A program made the position numbers and the translations under genes. This document shows, piece by piece, positions 11,730 to 22,766 of a DNA stretch of 64,000 nucleotides (position 1 is its first letter; every line of letters starts with the position of its first letter). This DNA is from Globodera rostochiensis (lineage: Eukaryota; Nematoda; Chromadorea; Rhabditida; Heteroderidae), in the NCBI GenBank assembly GCA_018350325.1, contig JAEVLN010000010.1, forward strand, positions 1,922,001-1,986,000, written 5' to 3'. The notes below the pieces were generated by a model. That model worked only from the letters and a program-made list of their open reading frames with translations. It was not told the origin of the DNA and did not search any database.

Positions 11730-12100
11730 CGTACGGACCGAATGTCGACCGTCCGAATGCCAAACAAGCCAAAATCGGTCCGAATGTCGACCGTCCGAAT
11801 GTCGACCGGTCCGAATACCGACCAAGCCAAAAATCGGTCCGAATGTCGACCGGTCCGAATACCGACCAAGCCAAAATTGGTCCGAATGTCGACCGGTCCG
11901 AATACCGACCAAGCCAAAAATCGGTCCGAATGTCGACCGTCCGAATGTCGACCGGTCCGAATACCGACCAAGCCAAAAATCGGTCCGAATACCGACCAAG
12001 CCAAAATCGGTCCGAATGTCGACCGGTCCGAATACCGACCAAGGCAAAATCGGTCAGAATACCGACCAAGGCAAAATCGGTCCGAATACCGGTTATAAAA
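11730..12100. repeat. Minisatellite of CCGAATGTCGACCGGTCC and CCGACCAAGCC words
   Basis: Two short words alternate in roughly 40-bp units for nearly 370 bp. Both strands are open in several frames, giving arginine/proline/serine repeats. This is a by-product of a stop-free word and not evidence of coding. Confidence 0.85.
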
Positions 12101-12220
12101 ATTCAAATTTCTTTGTGTTTTGCTTTAATTAAGTGTTAATTTTTTATGTTTTTTAAATATCTAGCCATTTAATAAATGTAGTTTTCATGAATTTCAGATT
12201 TCTATTTTTATTTTCTGATT

Positions 12221-12408
12221 ATGATGAATAATGCGAGGGATCTTTTGGTTAATGCTACGAAACATCGACAAGAAACAGGTGATGCAGAAAAGTTAGATGA
12301 AGAACACGCCGATGAGCCGACAAATATGGTCGATTTTAGCGTGGAAAAAACACGAAAAGCGGAGGGCAGAGCGATTTGGAATGAAGGTAGCTATTATTTT
12401 TTGTACAG
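12221..12408 (+). CDS. Possible lone exon of unknown function
   Basis: A TTTCAG acceptor (about 12199) precedes an ATG at 12221. The frame reads an acidic, hydrophilic stretch of about 56 residues (DAEKLDEEHADEPTN) up to a GTAGCT donor-like site. I do not recognise it. Downstream DNA is a fragment of the D1-D2 family, so no next exon can be named. It could equally be a chance open frame. Confidence 0.25.
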
Positions 12409-12469
12409 CTAACATTCGAAAATTTAGGATTCCGCCGCGAATGCTCGATTTTCTTGCATTTTGGATGTG

Positions 12470-12625
12470 TAAATTGTGTGAAATATGGAGAACCCCCGGG
12501 GACAAAGGCTAAAACACCGCTCTTCTCAATTTATCGTAAAAGAAACATCGTCTTCATTGTTTCTTTTGGTTCGGTTCAATTTCCTCGACCTTTTCCAGTG
12601 CGTCGCCGGAGGGTTTTATTGCTAA
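12470..12625 (-). pseudogene. Fragment of the D1-D2 family 3' region
   Basis: It matches 5965-6110, the tail-exon end and downstream region of the intact family member, including the stretch reading CTCGACC-TTTTCAGTGCGTCG. It is interrupted and has no usable frame. Confidence 0.5.
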
Positions 12626-12844
12626 CTTCGGATTCAGTTTTCCCAGCTTGGGACGAAGTGCTGGCTTCGACATGTGCTGAGTTGGTGGTGACCGGAAAAT
12701 GCGTCAGTGGAAAATGCGTTAGTGATTATCAAAAGTCGAGAAAAAAGTGTTTTTATCGGATTTAGGGGCTTAGACTTAATTCTAACATCCATTTCTGCCG
12801 ATTACAAACCAAATTCGAACAATTTTACACAAGTCCAGCTTCTA

Positions 12845-13165
12845 GCCTTAAACTATGCTTAGGCCTCAGCCTAACAAACCCAAGCCAGGGTGGCTTAGGC
12901 CCAGGCCTAACAAACCCCAAGCCAGGGTGGCTTAGGCCTAAGCCTAACGAACCTCAAGCCAGGGTGGCTTAGGCCTAAGCCTAACGAACCTCAAGCCAGG
13001 GTGGCTTAGGCCTAAGCCTAACAAACACAAACCAGGGTGGCTTAGGCCTAAGCCTAACAAATCCCAACCTAGGGTGGCTTAGGCCTCAGCCTAACAAACC
13101 CAAGCCAGGGTGGCTTAGGCCTAAGCTAGGCTTAGGCCTAAGCTAGGCTTAGGCTTAGCTTTAGT
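12845..13165. repeat. Tandem repeat of telomere-like TTAGGCCTAAGCC words
   Basis: About seven units of roughly 35-45 bp carry GGCTTAGGCCTAAGCC plus AACAAACCCAAGCCAGGG. TTAGGC, the telomeric hexamer of many nematodes, appears here head to head with its complement. A related stretch lies at 14045-14105. Confidence 0.85.
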
Positions 13166-13458
13166 ACTGGACAGAATTGGCAATCGTGGTTGGCTTCGGT
13201 TAGCCGCCAAACTTGATTTTTGAAAAATTTAAATTTTCGACTAAATGTTCGAATTCTGGTCCGGGGTTCGGAATTAGCTGTAACAGAGCTCAGAATTGGA
13301 TTCTTAGACCCCAAAAACCTCCAGAAACATGTTTAGCATGTCTTTTAATAATCACTGACGCATTTTCCACTGACGCATTTTCCGGGAGCCAGATTTGGTT
13401 TGTCCGGTGGTTGAACTGCTTGGACCCGAGACAAAGCTTAGAAATAAGGATTCTTTAG

Positions 13459-13735
13459 TGGACAAACCGATTCATATGGAAGATAAAGCGTCGCTATTCG
13501 AACTTTCACAGTTGATTCGTCACATCTGCTTAAATCTGTGCGAAAGTCACATATCCGGGTGCTCGCCATCCTCTAAAGATTGTATCATGCTTTCCCTGCC
13601 CAATTGTTAACGGGCCATGGCCATCACTGTTGAGGCAAATGATTTCAACGGTATATCGCAGATCGGACGGTTTTACCCAAATTTGTATTGCCTCCACAAT
13701 GTGCAAAACGGCGATTAATAATAAAAGAATGGAGA
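13459..13735 (-). pseudogene. Decayed D1 exon of the secreted family
   Basis: On the minus strand the core ILLLL-VLHIVEAIQIWVKPSD and the D1 body are recognisable, but in-frame stops and a lost start codon break it. The upstream block found before the intact gene also follows here (13740-13790). Confidence 0.6.
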
Positions 13736-13839
13736 AGAATTATGTTTAAGCATTTGAAAGAGCTTTGCATATTTTGGTTGAATATTTAAAGAATTATTGG
13801 TTTAATCCAATTATTTTATAGCAATTTAAAAAAAAAGCC

Positions 13840-14325
13840 AAAATAGACATTTGCGCCGCGCATTTGCGCCGCAAGCCAAAATAGACTTTTGCGCCGAAGA
13901 CATTTGCGCCGCGACATTTGCGCCGAAGACATTTGCGCCGCAGGAAAAATTTTACATTTCTGAGAAAAAAATCTAACTCAAAATTAAAAAAGCGGAAAGT
14001 ATGGGGCATAGGGCCAAGGCTCAAAATCACTCAAAAAAGGGTTTGCTAGGCTTAGGCCTAAGCCACCCTAGGTTGGGGTTTGTTAGGCTTAGGCTTAGGC
14101 CTAAGATTGGAATTTTTGATGAAAATAAGTGAATCTTAAAATAAAAATAGTGTCCCCCCTATGCTTTTTCAATTCGCGGCGCACATTTTGCATTTACCCC
14201 TACGGCGCAAATGTTGCGGCGCATTTGTCGCGGCCCAAAAGTAGAATTTTCCCTGCGTCGCAAATTTCCGCGTCGCAAATGTCTATTTTTGGCTTGCGGC
14301 GCAAATGTCGCGGCGCAAATGTCCT
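13840..14325. mobile_element. Foldback element with CATTTGCGCCGC arms
   Basis: The left arm (13840-13945) is built of ATTTGCGCCGC words plus GCCAAAATAGAC. The right arm (14165-14325) is the reverse complement, built of GCGGCGCAAATGTC plus GTCTATTTTTGGC. The spacer contains the TTAGGC-like word. No clear target duplication was found, so the element class is open. Confidence 0.6.
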
Positions 14326-14334
14326 ACCACGGAT

Positions 14335-14465
14335 TTAGTCAGTCTTAGCACACTTTTATCCCCTATTTTGCCATTTTTTGGACTTTTTAGTCCCTATTTT
14401 GGGGGGTTTTTAGTCCCTATTATATGCCCCTATTTCACGTTTAGTCCCTAAAAATCCGCTCTTTA
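14335..14465. repeat. TTTTAGTCCCTATTTT word cluster
   Basis: TAGTCCCTATTTT-type words are repeated, with near-inverted ends around CGGATTT. It resembles the simple-word arms of the MITEs in this window, but no target duplication was found. Confidence 0.45.
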
Positions 14466-14664
14466 ATTATCGATAATAAACCAAGTGGCAGCGGTACCGG
14501 CTAAGGATGTATGCAAATGCCATAAAAGTACAAAATCTGGAATTCCGAACAAAAAAAATGTCCAGAACGCAATTTCCGGAAAATTTTGAAACCTTAAAAT
14601 TGGTAAATTAATGGGTTATAATATTGTATCGGAGGGGATGGAGTAATTTGATAATGCTAGGAAT

Positions 14665-14824
14665 TAAAGACCGGAACGAGACGAGATCCCGAGATAAAAT
14701 CTCGACGAGATTCTCGTCTCAAGATCTCGCTCGAATAAAAATGAATTTTCTAGGGTTTTCGAGACCCGAGATTTTTCTAGAATCTCGTCTCGACATCTCA
14801 CTCGAAGCTCAAGCCCGGTCTCTA
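14665..14824. mobile_element. hAT-like MITE, 160 bp, CGAGACGAG words
   Basis: The ends are TAAAGACCGG and CCGGTCTCTA. The flanking octamers CTAGGAAT and ATTGGAAT agree at 6 of 8 positions. The interior is made of GAGATCTCGTCTCGA-type words, shared with the element at 19290. It is probably an older copy of that family. Confidence 0.65.
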
Positions 14825-14832
14825 ATTGGAAT

Positions 14833-16325
14833 GCCTTATATAACAAAAATATTCTCCACAAATACCTGAACTACCCGAAAATCACAAATCTGAGCAAAAC
14901 CCCCAAAGGGTCGGGGAGCAATATAATTTGAATGCCAAAAATTTGCCAAAAGAAAAGTTCAGTAAACATTTAAATAAAACACTTAATTCTTTTGGTCTCA
15001 CCTGGGTCTGACATAAAATTAGTGAAAAAGATCCCCCAAAAAAATTTTATAGTGCATATGCCCCTTTTTTGGGGGGAAACCTCCACAATTAGGGTTTATA
15101 AGTCTCGAGAATAGAGTTGAAGTGTCCGGGGCGCCATAACTGAAGAGAGGAGGGACAGGGGGAAATTGGCATTGGGGGACAGAGGGGGACGATGGCATTG
15201 GGGATAAGCCGCCCGGGCCCTGGACGTTTGACCTCCCCACCGAACTCCAAGCCTCGCAGAGCTCTGATGGAACGGGCAGGGTGTTGTTGCATACTTTTTA
15301 ATAAAAAAATTTATTCTTTTTAATCCCATTGAGTCCCAGAAACAGTACAAAAATGTAAAAGCGAGCTAAAAACAGTAAACACTTGGCCACCCTTTAAATA
15401 GTTTTGCGCTTATTTTAAGTGAAAACTCCCAAAATAGGCTTTTTTAGGTCTCGAGAAAATTGTCAAAACGACCGACTAAATTTCCGTCTAAAACCATGCT
15501 TTTCATGCATAACTCGCCAAATCAAAGCTGCAGAAAAAATGAACCAACCAATTAATAAACGTAAAATGGTGCAACTTTCCCTAATAATATTTCTAAATTC
15601 AACCGAATGATAAGAAATGGGGTGGAATTGTTGGAACAAACTGAGCATTAATCAATAGATTTAGGGCAAAAATATTCAATTAAAGGGCTGGATTGAAAAA
15701 TTTTTATAAAAAATGCAATAAAATTCGAATTTAAAATGCCACTTTTTTTGCCTGTTTTGGGAGAAATTCACAAAAAGGATGGGTTTTGCTCGGACCGGGT
15801 CAGGGTTGGTTAATTTTATAAGTTGGGGACATAATGGGGCAGAAAAATGTTTCTTGTTTTCAATTTATAAATTCAGTTTGCACGAACCTATTTTTTTAAA
15901 TTTTTCTCAAAAATTGCGAGAAGTAATTGTGTTAACATGCCCCATTGCCGAAAATTGTTGACATAAATAGAGGCCCGGATTTTAGAAATGACCAAGATCA
16001 GCCAGAATTAAAAACCAAACAACAACAAAAAATGAATGCGCAAATAAGTATATTAATGTTAAATAAAACCTAAACAATCTTGTGGCAAATTTGGCTTTTT
16101 TTTCTGAGGTTCAGTAAAAATTTCCAAATTTTTCAAAAATCAAGAAAACTCCAAAAATCAGGGAAAAGCTGATTTTAGAATGCTTGATACCGTGATTTTA
16201 AATGGATGGTAAAACAAATTTTTTGCTAAAACTCAACAGACAGAATACGGGAAAGAAGAACAAATCATTGAAATTAATTCTTTTTACGGAATCAAAAAGC
16301 CCCTCCAATTCATAAGGCCATCAAA
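14833..16325. other. Gene-free stretch
   Basis: AT-rich DNA with no gene I can support. Short open frames at about 15020-15350 (proline-rich, three overlapping frames) and 15419-15610 have no start or splice context and no recognisable motif. Confidence 0.4.
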
Positions 16326-16329
16326 TTCA

Positions 16330-17150
16330 TCAGCAAGACAAATAAATACGTATGGGTTTCTTGATCTTTTTTTGGCATATTGGACATTCTTTTTTGTTTG
16401 AATTCTTTATTTTCTTTGAACATTTACGGCATACGCAAAAATGTCCACAAGGCTTGAGCGCTAAAATCAAAATCATTTTGTTTGATCTAACTATAAAATA
16501 TATGCACAAAATAAGATACAAAAAATAAACTGTCAAATAATTACACGTACCTGTCTATTCAGACAAATTATACAGATATTCTTTTCCGACAAAAAAAAAA
16601 ACATCTTTTCAGACAGTTGTTTCGGTTCCATTTCCTCAACTTGGGACGAAAAAGAAGTACTCTGGCTTCGCCATGTGTCGTGGCAATTGTAGAAGATTCG
16701 ATTTGTCCGGTGGTTGAACTGCTTGCATCCGATGGAATGGTTGATAAGGATACAATTGTTCTTATAATACCGGATCATCATTTTCAGTGTGTCCTTGTGA
16801 AATAGGCCGGACGGTTTTATTGCTCATGTTAACGTTGAATGCAGTCTTCAAAAATGAATTTTGTTGTTTTAATCAATGTCTATTAATAGGTGATTAAGTT
16901 TATTAATCAGAATTTTGAGGAGCATAACGAACGTAATTTCACCTTCGAAGCCGAGTTCAACCTTTCAATTTCATAAATTGGCATATTAATGCCATTTTGT
17001 CCAATGAATTGTACGCCGCTCTCCGCTATTCGAACTTTCACATTTGGGTTGGCATCGTCACAGCTGCTTAAATCGGTGCCAATGTTAACGTATTCAGCCA
17101 TCACCGATTTTCCAAAGATTGAATTATGAGTTGCCGTTCGAATTGGCAAA
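16330..17150 (-). pseudogene. Broken D1-D2-RING family copy
   Basis: Three parts are visible on the minus strand. Part of D1 (17150-17030: IFGKSVMAEYVNIGTDLSS) is fused straight to part of D2 (VQFIGQNGINMPIYEIERL), so the end of D1, the intron and the first half of D2 are deleted. The linker exon (16850-16560) has lost several short segments compared with the copy at 3.3 kb and shifts frame. The RING follows: CIICLNRQ, a short intron, then PCGHFCVCRKC and KECPICQKK. The RING itself looks intact (two CxxC pairs, CGHxCxC, CPxC). The whole copy has no signal peptide. Confidence 0.65.
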
Positions 17151-17274
17151 TTTTGGTTTGTTAACTTACCGATTAGAGAAAATATTGAATTTTGATCAAA
17201 TCTTTATGCAAAAAGGATATTGATTCACTGAAAAAGGGATTATATTATTTATTTGCATATTTTTTTATTCTTAG

Positions 17275-17411
17275 TTTGACTTAAAATTTTTTGGCGCTTT
17301 TTGAAAAATTGTACCCGAACCTCCGCTGGTGATTTTGAGAAACGTGTCCAGTTTCCCGGACTGCTGTCGCTCATCTTTATCGCGCTCCATCTGAATCTCG
17401 ATCGATCCGTG
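17275..17411 (-). CDS. Possible terminal exon of an unknown gene
   Basis: On the minus strand, after a TTTATAG acceptor, a frame reads a hydrophilic stretch containing IEIQMERDKDERQQSGK and TFLKITSGGSGT, then stops. Its base composition is more coding-like than the flanks. A second GC-richer minus frame at about 17815-17720 may belong to the same lost gene. I do not recognise either. Confidence 0.3.
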
Positions 17412-18263
17412 CTATAAACGAAGTCTTTGATCAATTTTTCTTAAAATTAAAAAATAACGATACAATTACGAAGACGCAAATATGATCTTTGAAAAAATAT
17501 CCTTTTTTTACCAATTGTAGCTTAAATTTTAATGAATTTCCACTTTCCGAGAAAATCATTTTAAAAATATTTTTGGTTTGGCATAAAATATCCAATAAGT
17601 TTCAAATTTTCGAATCCTTCATAATCCGTACGTTTAATACTTTACCACAACATTCTTCACTCATTGCCGCGGGGCATGTGAGGGCAAACAAATAATTTCA
17701 TTATTAAACTTTAGCCCAGCGCTATGGTGGCGCAAAAGTGCCAAACAGTAAGAAGTGCCTCGGGCAATTTTCATCAAACCGACCGAAAGTGTGCCTTTCG
17801 GGGATTTTATCAAATGATCCTATGCTTTTTTTTCTCTTTTAATTTTTCCGAAAAATCCTCTCCGATTTTCAAATGAATTTTGGACAGATTATTTGCAGAA
17901 TTTATTAAAAAAATGTCCAAAATTGTTTTGGATTATAATTAGGATTTTAAATCTGCATTTATTCGCTTTACATTGGCTTTTCTTTACATTGCCGTTGGTG
18001 CCCTCTCCTTTTTTTCTCACAGTAGGATTTGGCATAGTGTATTAAGTAATTTATTTTGTTTTTGGTGCTCTCAACAAAAACTTTTGTTTTTGTTAGAAAA
18101 TTTTACTTTATTTAATTAAACTAAAAAAGTAAAAATCATACAAAAAAATCTTCTTAATTTTTAGTAAAACATTAATTGCTATTCATCTTATCTTTCAAAA
18201 ATTCGAATCCAAAAAATTTCAACAAATTTCTTGTTGCAGGTAAAAGCATAAAACAAACGGAGA

Positions 18264-21200
18264 ATGAGTGATCATTTGGTTAAGCGAAAGCCAGACTGTG
18301 CATCGGAAGAGGAAGTTTACGGCGCTGAAGAAGAGACGCCGCCAAAAAACGTCGCAAAGCATCGGGAACAGCTGCAGCAATTTCGCGTTGGGTTTTTACA
18401 GTAATATTGTGACTGTTTTTGATGCATTTACTGTAAGGAAGACTGAAACATTTGGGTTACTGTCATTAAGCTGGCACTAGTGGAATCTGAGATACCGTGG
18501 GTTACTGTCATTAAGCTGGCACTATCATCGAGATTGATGTATCGTATAAAATCCGAGCGAGATACATTGGGTTACTGTATAAGCTGACACTATGTCGAGG
18601 TTGAAAGTGGTGTCGAAACAATCCGTCACCGGACATTTAATCATGAATTTTTAGAGCCCATAAAATGCTTAACAAAAAAAAATGTCTGCTAGATTGTTTG
18701 GCGAATTGTCTATTGATGAATTGTCCGACCATGACAAATTGGATTGGCATTGTTTTGGAACCATTTTGTGTAAATTTTTTGAAAAAATAAAATATTTTTG
18801 TTCAGTTTGAAGAAATTTCTTCATGCACATCAGCCACCGGCTTTTCTCAATCGGACTTGCTTTGTCCGTCAAATGCCGTCTGTGGTTCTACTACTGTATT
18901 TGCCGATGCTGGCACTGCCGAATATGCTCTCGATGTTCAAGGATACATGGCTCAACACCACGTATGTTTTCGTTTGTTTATTTATTTATCATTAAACATT
19001 TTTAATGCTCAAAATGTTTCTAATTTACCAAAAAATTTTTTGCGAGAAATTTTTAAACCCTTACAAAGGAAGGTCCCCAGTAGGGTCAGTGGAGTTTTGG
19101 AATGAAATTTGTACATCGATAGGTCAATTACCCTATGGTTTTTAACCATCAAAGCATTATGATTTGATGTGAAGCAGACATCGGCTTCAGTTGCGCAGGG
19201 CCTCTGCGCTCGGTCCGATTTTTGCTTAAAGCCTCATATTTCCTCCCCCGAAGCGATTTTGCAAAAACTAACAGCAGTATAGTTAAGAATAGAGACCGGT
19301 CGAGACGAGATCTCGTCTCGAAATCTCGAAAAATCTCGACGAGATTCTCGAGAAATCTCGTCTCGACATCTCGTCTCGAATAAAACTGAATTTTCGAGAT
19401 TTTTCGAGATCCGAGATTTTTTCGAGAATCTCGTCTCGAGTCTCGCTCGAAGCTCAAGTCCGGTCTCTAGTTAAGAACACTAGGGTGATCTATCTATGTG
19501 CCAAATTTCATACCATAACTCCACGGACACCTTTGGACCTTTTTTATTGTTAGATTTGTATAAAATTTTATTTATTTTTTATTTTAAAAATGATAATTTT
19601 TACTGCTTATTTTGCCATTTTTTGTGCTATTTGATGGTTCTTGAACCTATTTTAGAAAAATTTCGTGCCTATTTAGGCGCCTATTTTAAGATTTTTTGAC
19701 CTAAAAAAACTCCCTATTAATTAATTACATATTTGTGCAAAAACTCCATTCTAAAATGTTAAATTTCTTTTAATATTTAGACATTCATATCATCGGCATA
19801 TACACATCCGCTGAACTATTATCAATTGATTGACAATGGCATTAATCAATCGCGTGAAAGCGTTGGTGACCAATTCCATTCGGCTGAACAACTCTTAGCG
19901 TTTAATCGTGAACTGCAACAACAACAGAATGCCAATGATGGAAAAGGTAAAAAAAATGTTTGAAAATTAATTAAAATAAATTTTACTGTTAAAATAAAAT
20001 TGAAGCGCAAACCAAGAATCAATTTTCAGCATTAAGACTAGAGCTCCCCGACGTAATAGGACCGGTCGAGATTTTGTTTTCAAAAAGAATTTCACCGATG
20101 AGAATCGTTCGAAATCACTAAAAACTCCCAAAAAAACTCGGTAAAATTTTTTAATCTTGGATCCAGATCTCTATCGGTCCGGCTTTCACTAACAAATAAG
20201 ACTTAATATTAAAATTAATAATTCTTAGTCGCCCAAAACAAACATTCGCGAGGGAAGATGCTTTAGCAAATCATTTAGCAATAAAATGTCAACAAAATTT
20301 TAAAATTCTAAGAAAAATGCACGCCAAATAATGGAGGTGAGATGAGTAGAGCCAATGTTCAACAAAACGCATTGCATGTTCAAGTAGTCGCACTTCCTGC
20401 ACCGTCAATGAATTTTGGTCATAACCAGCTCAATCAGCTTCTTCACAACCGATCGCCATTCGAACCGTTTTGCACAGTGCCAGGCAAATTTGTTTTAAAA
20501 AAAGGATAAAATATCGGTCATAGTCCCCAAAATGTAAAAAAACTGCTCAAAAACTGGTCTGGAATTGTTTTAATGGAATAAAACGATGTGCAAAAATGCA
20601 AGTTAGGCAACGATTTAAACCACTTTTTAAGCAGTAATTAATAGAGCCGAGATTTAACGGACTAAAAAATGTCAAATATGGACTTAAATATGGACTAAAA
20701 GCCCCAAAAATATGAACCAAAACCTCCAAAAAGTGCCAAAATATGGGCTAAAAATAATGCAAAAACGGATCTAATCCAGTCAATTTTTGCATGAAACCCT
20801 TCAAAATGCGTCATTTTTTATTTATTTTTTCTGTCAGAATAGGAAATGTACTATTATTTTTCACATTTTTGAAAATTTTATAAAAATTAATAAATTTTTC
20901 GGATCGATCTTTATGAGGCATTTTGGTCAAAACAAAAAGTCATTTTTAGGGGGTGCATTTTTGGTTTAAAAATTTGTATTTTAAAGATACATTTTCGTTT
21001 TGATTGCTATTTTAATGAAAATCTCGGGGCTCTAGTAATTAAATTTGAGGACTATAACCTATATTTTCCATAAAATAAAAAATAAATAAATATAACAATT
21101 CAGGTCGGATGAGCTTGCTGAGCAGTACCACAAAGTACAAAGTGAGTATTGGCGAAATTCAACGTCGCATCAATCCGCCCGAATGTTTGAACGCTTCGTT

Positions 21201-22766
21201 AGTCGGTGGAATATTGAGAAAGTCCGTGTTGAGGGATTATTAAAAAATATATTTAATATATTTAAAAATGTTTTTGGCATTTTGTCCAACCCAAAAATCA
21301 AAAATAGGGCCAAGTCCAAAGACGGTGGAAAGGCGTTGAGGGAATCATTGAAGCGCATTGGCCTCTCATTGCCGGCCGGGCGACGAAAGTCCGCCTGTGT
21401 GACAGCATTCACTGCATTAGTTGAGGAGGAGGCTATCCATATGGTCAAACTTTTATTTTATTATTATTATTATTTACTAAAAGGTACAAATCGGGGGGAG
21501 TTGGACTCCCATTTTGGTCTTTTCTCCCGCTCCCGGAGTTTCAAAACAATTTTAGATTTAACAATTTTTGGAACCTTTATAATAAAATTTCAATTAACGA
21601 CGGCGCTTATCGGCACCGCTGAAGACCCCCAAAAATGTGCAATTATTCTGTTGATTTTTGATTTTCTTGTAAACATTATGACCCGGGATCGGAATTAAAA
21701 GGTGAAATTTGACTAAGCCTCGGCCAAAAAATGGGACCAATTGACTCCAAAACAACAATTTGTAAATTTTGAAAACAATCAGGATCTTTGCGCTCATGTA
21801 AGGGAAGAATTTCAGTCCTAAAAAAGGAAATTCAGTCTCAATCCCGAGCCCGCTCTATTCTCGCTATTATTTTTATAATAAATTTAAATTTAATTTTATT
21901 ATTTTCTAGGCCAATGATTTTCACGCTGTTCTTCAACACGATTTTCCGTCCAAGGACATCGGTTTTTTCCTCAACTCACAGTTCCTTCGATTTTCAGGCC
22001 AATCTTCAATGGATCCAGAACTGTTGGCTAGACGTCGGACAATTTTAAACTGTTCAAGGTGTTTTATTTATAAATTAAAACAGAGCACGGACCGATCGTT
22101 TTTTTGCGATCAAAAATCTGACAAAATTTTACTGAGATCTTCGAGATTAGAGGTTTTGAGATTTGATTGACGATTACCGAGTTTTTGAAAATTTTCAGTG
22201 AATGAATCTTGATCGGCGAAATTTTCTTTTATTTGAGATATCGATCTAAATCTTGAACTATTCTCCGTGCGTCTCTATTTAAAGGCAGAATCCATAATTT
22301 TATTAATTAAAAAAAATATAAAATATGTTTTTTCAGAATTTTTATCAAGGAACTCACAAATCTGTTGGCTGCTGACAGAAGCCCAATTTGTGACCGTCGA
22401 CCTGAATTGGTGTTGGAACCGGCCATTCAAAAGCAACTCACACATTTTTCTATGGCACTATTTAAATATAAAATTAATAAATTGTGTGTTATTGATTTAT
22501 TCATTCTTTAATTTATTTAAATAAAATAATAATTAATCAAAATTATTTTCTTCTAGATCACACACGGATTTGGTGGGATAGCAATGGTACTTTTATTTGT
22601 GTATAAAAATTTTTTTACAAGATTCACTATTTAAAAATTTTAAGTGTTTTTTTTGAAGTTATCGTTGCTCGAGGCTCTGCACACGTGCTTGGACGAATCG
22701 TTGAAAAGTCTGGACAAATTGCTTGAGTCAAGAATTGTTCAACAACAAACATGCAACCATCATTAA
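18264..22766 (+). CDS. AP-2 family transcription factor, ten exons
   Basis: AP-2 (TFAP2) proteins are nuclear DNA-binding regulators with a basic region and a helix-span-helix dimerisation domain. Exons: 18264-18386, 18806-18961, 19781-19946, 20313-20483, 21104-21221, 21308-21443, 21910-22058, 22337-22454, 22557-22586 and 22659-22766, 424 residues. Exon lengths and phases join in one frame. From about residue 205 the match is clear: [44 protein letters not shown], then [11 protein letters not shown] and THGFGG. Two introns have GC donors (after 20483 and 22454). Both are forced by homology, since canonical sites would break VPGR and HFS-ITHGFG. The first 200 residues are weakly constrained. 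The exon 1 donor (GTTGGG) and the exon 4 acceptor are my least certain boundaries. MITEs sit in introns 2 and 4. No target or expression can be inferred. Confidence 0.88.
18443..18605. repeat. Three-copy tandem repeat in AP-2 intron 1
   Basis: GGGTTACTGTCATTAAGCTG starts three diverged units of about 50-65 bp (the third lacks CAT), each followed by a GAT-ACAT/CCGT-like tail. Confidence 0.75.
19290..19469. mobile_element. hAT-like MITE, 180 bp, in AP-2 intron 2
   Basis: Termini are TAGAGACCGG and CCGGTCTCTA. A perfect 8-bp duplication GTTAAGAA lies at 19282-19289 and 19470-19477. The interior consists of CGAGATCTCGTCTCGA words, same family as 14665-14824. Confidence 0.9.
20642..21034. mobile_element. 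hAT-like MITE, 393 bp, in AP-2 intron 4
   Basis: The left end is TAGAGCCGAGATTT. The right end, read inward, is TAGAGCCCCGAGATTTT. A perfect 8-bp duplication GTAATTAA lies at 20634-20641 and 21035-21042. The interior is AT-rich with ATATGG-ACTAAAA words. Confidence 0.88.

Noticed and set aside
20041..20200. Possible MITE opening TAGAGCTCCCCGACG
   Set aside because: A right end with matching flank could not be fixed. The similar left end at 20642 has the true 8-bp partner.
22075..22283. CAGAGCACGGACCG...TCCGTGCGTCTCTA as a MITE in AP-2 intron 7
   Set aside because: The ends are suggestive, but flanking octamers do not match and the inverted ends align poorly.
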